In this document: positions 60,150 to 64,000 of the stretch, piece by piece | Layout: each line of letters begins with the position of its first letter | How positions within the stretch are numbered: position 1 is the first letter of the stretch | Source: Pseudopyrenochaeta lycopersici | Lineage: Eukaryota; Ascomycota; Dothideomycetes; Pleosporales; Pseudopyrenochaetaceae | Assembly (NCBI GenBank): GCA_003313425.1 | Contig: NHZP01000001.1 | Span: 1 to 64,000 of the forward strand | Length of the DNA: 64,000 nucleotides | Reading direction: 5' to 3' | Made by a program: the position numbers and the translations under genes | The notes under the pieces: model-generated | The model's input: only the letters and a program-made list of their open reading frames with translations | Database searches by the model: none | What the model was told of the DNA's origin: nothing

Positions 60150-63100
60150 CTAAATTAATACTAGATTTACTATTATTTAGATTAGATCTTACGCCTGCTA
60201 TTAAAGTTATTAAGAAACATACTATAGATACTAGTAAAGTACTTATACCTATAAGGCTAGTAAGGAAAAACTTTCTATTTATAAGAAAAGACGTTACTAA
60301 GTTCTTAGATAACTTTAATTACTAAGTAAATAATAGTAGCTATAATAACTATTAAAAGATAAAAATCTTTCTAGATTTCTATAATATTATATATAGAAGC
60401 TTTAATAAGAAAATAAGGCTATATAAAGTACTAGACTAGAAGAAGCTTTAAGAAGTAATAAAAGAGTATTAGTATAATTAAGATATAGCTTAATATATAG
60501 GAACGTAATTATTCTTAGAGACTTATATTTCTAAGACTTTAAAAAAAATTCTAAAGTAATCTAAGTATTTAAGTAACTTTATAGTATATAGTAATACTTA
60601 TATTAAAATAAGCTAGCTATATAAGATAGAGGCTAGCTTCTTCTTTACTAGAGGTCTTCTAAGAGAAGACTAAGATTTAATCTTTATTTATATATATAAA
60701 GAGCTAATTCTAAATAAGCTAAAGAGTTTTAATATTAAGAAGATTTATATATATCTTAAGCGCGTATACTACTAGAGAGAGGAGATAAAATAGATATCTC
60801 TTAGCTATATAGAAAGAGAGGCTAAGCTTATATACTAGATCCTAGATTAAAAAAAATATTAATAGCTTAGTAGCTAAAAGATATAGTTAATAACTATAAG
60901 AAAAGTAAAGTTTAAGAGGAAGCTAAGCCTACTCTTCTACGTAGTATAGATCTAGAAGTTTAAGACCTTATTTTAGCCTTTAGTAACTAAAGGATTAGCC
61001 TAGCTAAGGTTAATAAGATAATAGTTTATCTTAAATTTAGTTAGATTCTAAGGAACCTAGGTACGTACGCGTACTTTATTAGCTAAGTTATTTTAAGAGA
61101 TAATACTAAGTAGCTACTATTAGAAAAGAATAATAGCTCTTATATAATAATAGCTTATTATAACTTAAATTTTTAGTAAGGCGTAATTACTATCTAAAGC
61201 TATAAATATTAAAATACTTATAATATATATAACCTCTCTAGTTATATTACTAGAGAATATAAGCTATATTAGCTACTTTTATATCTTAGCTAGATTAGCT
61301 TTAAGTAGAATAAGAAAGCTAGATATAAGACTTACTATTTTAGTCCTTTATATAAGAGGTTTAAATAAATCTAAAGAATTATACCCTAAATACTATAGCT
61401 CTATTAGTTAAAATAGAAAATTTAAGAGTATTATAGAGTTACTAATAATATTCTAAATTAGCTAGTATTAGTAGTATATCTAAAAAAGTTCAATAGAATA
61501 GACTTAAGGCTTACTTAATATTAAAAGCTTAGATTACTAGCTATAGTATAATAGAAAGTAGTTAGTCCTAATATAAATATAATTATAGAAGATATATATA
61601 GTAAGATAGCTATAAGCTTAGCTAAGGATCTTCTAAACTTTTAGAATATTAAGATATTACTAAAAGGCTTAACTATAGCGTATTTTACTCCTAATAAAGT
61701 TATATCTTAAGATATTATTCTTAGTACTTTTAAAGAAAAAGTAGTAAATACTAGCTTAACTTATATAGTAATACGCTTTTAAACGTGTTAGAATATTAAG
61801 AAAGATCTAGTTCTTAAGAAAGTTAAGTAAAGTAAAGTTTAGAAGTAAGCTCTTACTAAACTACCTTATTCTAAGTAACTAAAGTAAGCTATAATTAAGA
61901 ACTATTATATACTTATTATAAGAGGTAATACTATATTTAAACTAATAGATATTAAGAAGTTTAAATAAGCTAAGGTAATTCTGTTTACTAGTTAGGCTTA
62001 TAATAAGCTATTCTCTCTAATATAGCTTCTAAATAATAATAGAAACTTTTAAGATTTAAAAGCTAAACTTAAATTTATTAGTTAGAATAAGAAAAAGAAG
62101 AACTAGAATAATAGCCTTACTAATACAGAGCTCTATTATTTACTAAGCCTATATCTAAACTATATTACTACTACTATACTATATTAAGAGATACGTAGTA
62201 TAACTTTTAGAGACTTTATAAGCTAATATTAGCTTTAAAAATAGGTTAGTAATATAATAAAAGTAATTAATAAGCCTACTACGTTATTAGCTAGCATAAA
62301 CGCTGTAGTATTAAGTATTAGGCTAGCTAGCTAATTAGTAATTACTAGGTTAGCTAAGTAAGACTTACTAAAACCTAATTAGCTAATACTATAGCGCCTT
62401 ACCTTATATAACCCTGCGTCTACCTAAGTTATTAGAGATGTTTAGGGGTATTTTTCTAATAAAGAAAAAGTTAAATTAAATTAAGTAGAGACTATTTATC
62501 TTAAAGAAGGACTAAATTTAGAGCTTAACTTAATATAATTTAAGACTTTTAATACCTAAACTAGGTATAAAGCCTTAAGAATATATAATACTTAGTATAA
62601 AGCTTTAGTTAATCTTACTAAATAAGAAGCTATAATAATTTAAAAGAAGATAGGTATAGCTTATATATAGTATAACCTTCTAACCTACTAGGCCTTATTT
62701 AATAAGTATATAGTAAAGTATCTTATTAATACTAGCGTATAGATAAACTTTTTAAGATATAGTATAGCTAAGGTATTAAAGCTTATATATAAAGACTATA
62801 AGTAATATAGCTTATATTAAGATAGAGTAGTTACTATAAATAGAAGTACTAATCTATTTTTAAGAACTACGTAAAGCGTCCTAGTTAAAGTAAGAGAGGT
62901 AACTATTATTAGTCACTTTAGAATTATTTAAAACCTAATAAGATTAGTAATTTTAAGTAGACTTTAGTACGGTTTAGTAAAGTTATTAATTTAGTATAAT
63001 ATATATAGAAGAATTATATATAGGATTATTTCTAAAAATAGAGATAGGAACGCTATCTTTGTAGCCTCTAATCCTACTCTACTATATCTAAGAAACTATA

Positions 63101-64000
63101 TACTAACTCTTAAAGATAAGGAAAATATATAGTAGATACTCTTTCTAGAGAGAAGTATCTAGATTTAAGTAGAAAATACCTAGAATAATATTTTAGTTTA
63201 GAGTCTTATACTTATATTAAGTATATTTAAGAGGCTAAGTTTATAAAAGCTTCTATTAGATTTAGTAAATTTTTACCTATTTTTATAACTAATAATAAGT
63301 AGTAATTTAAAGAATAAGTAAAGTAAGTAGTAAGCTATATAGTTAGAGCCTCTAAAGATCTTTTAGCTATATAAGAATTAGAGTCCTTTTTAGTTATATA
63401 TAAACTTAACTATTAAGCGTAATAAGAAAAGAGAAAAATATATATAGATAGTTAAGTTAATACCTTATATAAGAGAGTAGCTAATAAGGTATAACTTATA
63501 GATATTCCTATAGTATTAGATATTAAGGAGTTTAAGCGTAAGGATTAGAAGTAGTATACTATTAAACTATAACTTTTAAGAAAAAGTCTAAGACTTCTTT
63601 ATATAGAGCTTTTTAATTACCTTTTTAAGTATAAATATATAGTATTCTTATAAGGTATAAGATTAATACTAAAAATACTAGCTATATAAAAGTTTAGATC
63701 TAAGTTAATAAAATTAGAAGTTTAGCTATTTATTAAGATATTAATAAATAAAGAAGGTGTAATTACTTTTACTTTCTCTAAGATAAGATAAATTATTAAA
63801 GATATATATCCTCTATATAAGATATAGACTATTAAATATAAAGCTTAGTAAGAAAAATTATTCTTAATAGCGTAAGCTATTAAGAAAGAAGTAGTTATAA
63901 TATTTAATAACAGACTTAATTAAAGAGTACTAGAAAGATACGCTAGTTAGTATAGAAACTTATAGTTTTTAGTTAAAAAGAAAGATAAGAGTTATTAGAT
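60150..64000 (+). pseudogene. Gypsy-type retrotransposon gag-pol relic, runs off the window
   Basis: AT-rich, saturated with TA and stops. Read through stops, a gag-like stretch lies at about 60290-60560 (KFLDNFN; RSFNKKIRLYKVLD-KKL; FLETYISKTLKKI), resembling the retrotransposon gag core. At 63820-64000, KYKA--EKLFLIA-AIKKE leads to YRNL-FLVKKKDKSY, the start of a Gypsy reverse transcriptase (the SpYrnPwFlVkKkdg block). The rest of pol lies beyond the window. The bases between about 61000 and 63700 have no motif that I can name safely. A possible LTR is at 58991-59216. Confidence 0.6.

Overview
The window reads inward from a chromosome end of a filamentous ascomycete. The + strand opens with CCCTAA-type telomeric sequence. 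Nearly all coding sequence carries the mark of repeat-induced point mutation (RIP): homologous copies differ by C/T and G/A transitions, mostly at CpA/TpG, and TAG and TAA stops and CTAG words are everywhere. Telomere-linked RecQ helicase (TLH) genes sit next to the telomere. I cannot name the species.

Layout: (1) 1-4094 is a telomere-derived tract with no G at all on the + strand, followed by a G-poor transition. (2) 4371-12305 and 12306-20240 are two tandem units of exactly 7,935 bp. Each holds a RIP-killed RecQ helicase on the minus strand and, diverging from it, an unidentified gene on the plus strand ('ORF-B'). (3) 20241-22544 is a second, internal G-poor degenerate tract. (4) 22545-27586 is a different TLH family ('TLH-C') with a promoter holding a cluster of ACGCGT boxes. 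(5) 27587-36671 is a diverged third copy of the helicase + ORF-B module. (6) 37079-41306 is a truncated second TLH-C copy. (7) 41307-45340 is very AT-rich RIP relic sequence, including a long reading frame that resembles a 2-oxoglutarate/Fe(II) dioxygenase. (8) 45942-51370 is a complete Ty1/Copia retrotransposon with near-identical 123-bp LTRs, a 5-bp target duplication and a half-tRNA(iMet) primer site. (9) 51376-52600 is a Fot1/pogo transposase relic. (10) 52600-55600 is an island with little RIP; it holds what looks like the only intact host gene, a small secreted four-cysteine protein with four introns on the minus strand. (11) 55616-64000 holds more dead elements: a 5'-truncated Copia, a second pogo relic and a Gypsy element running off the window.

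The helicase and ORF-B share a promoter of about 0.2-0.3 kb in all three copies, so they look like a two-gene subtelomeric module spread together by duplication or recombination between chromosome ends. The internal G-poor tract suggests an older chromosome end onto which the outer two units were later added. No tRNA, rRNA or CRISPR was recognised. Nearly all protein-coding content is pseudogenic; functions are read from surviving motifs, and reading through stops assumes RIP created them.
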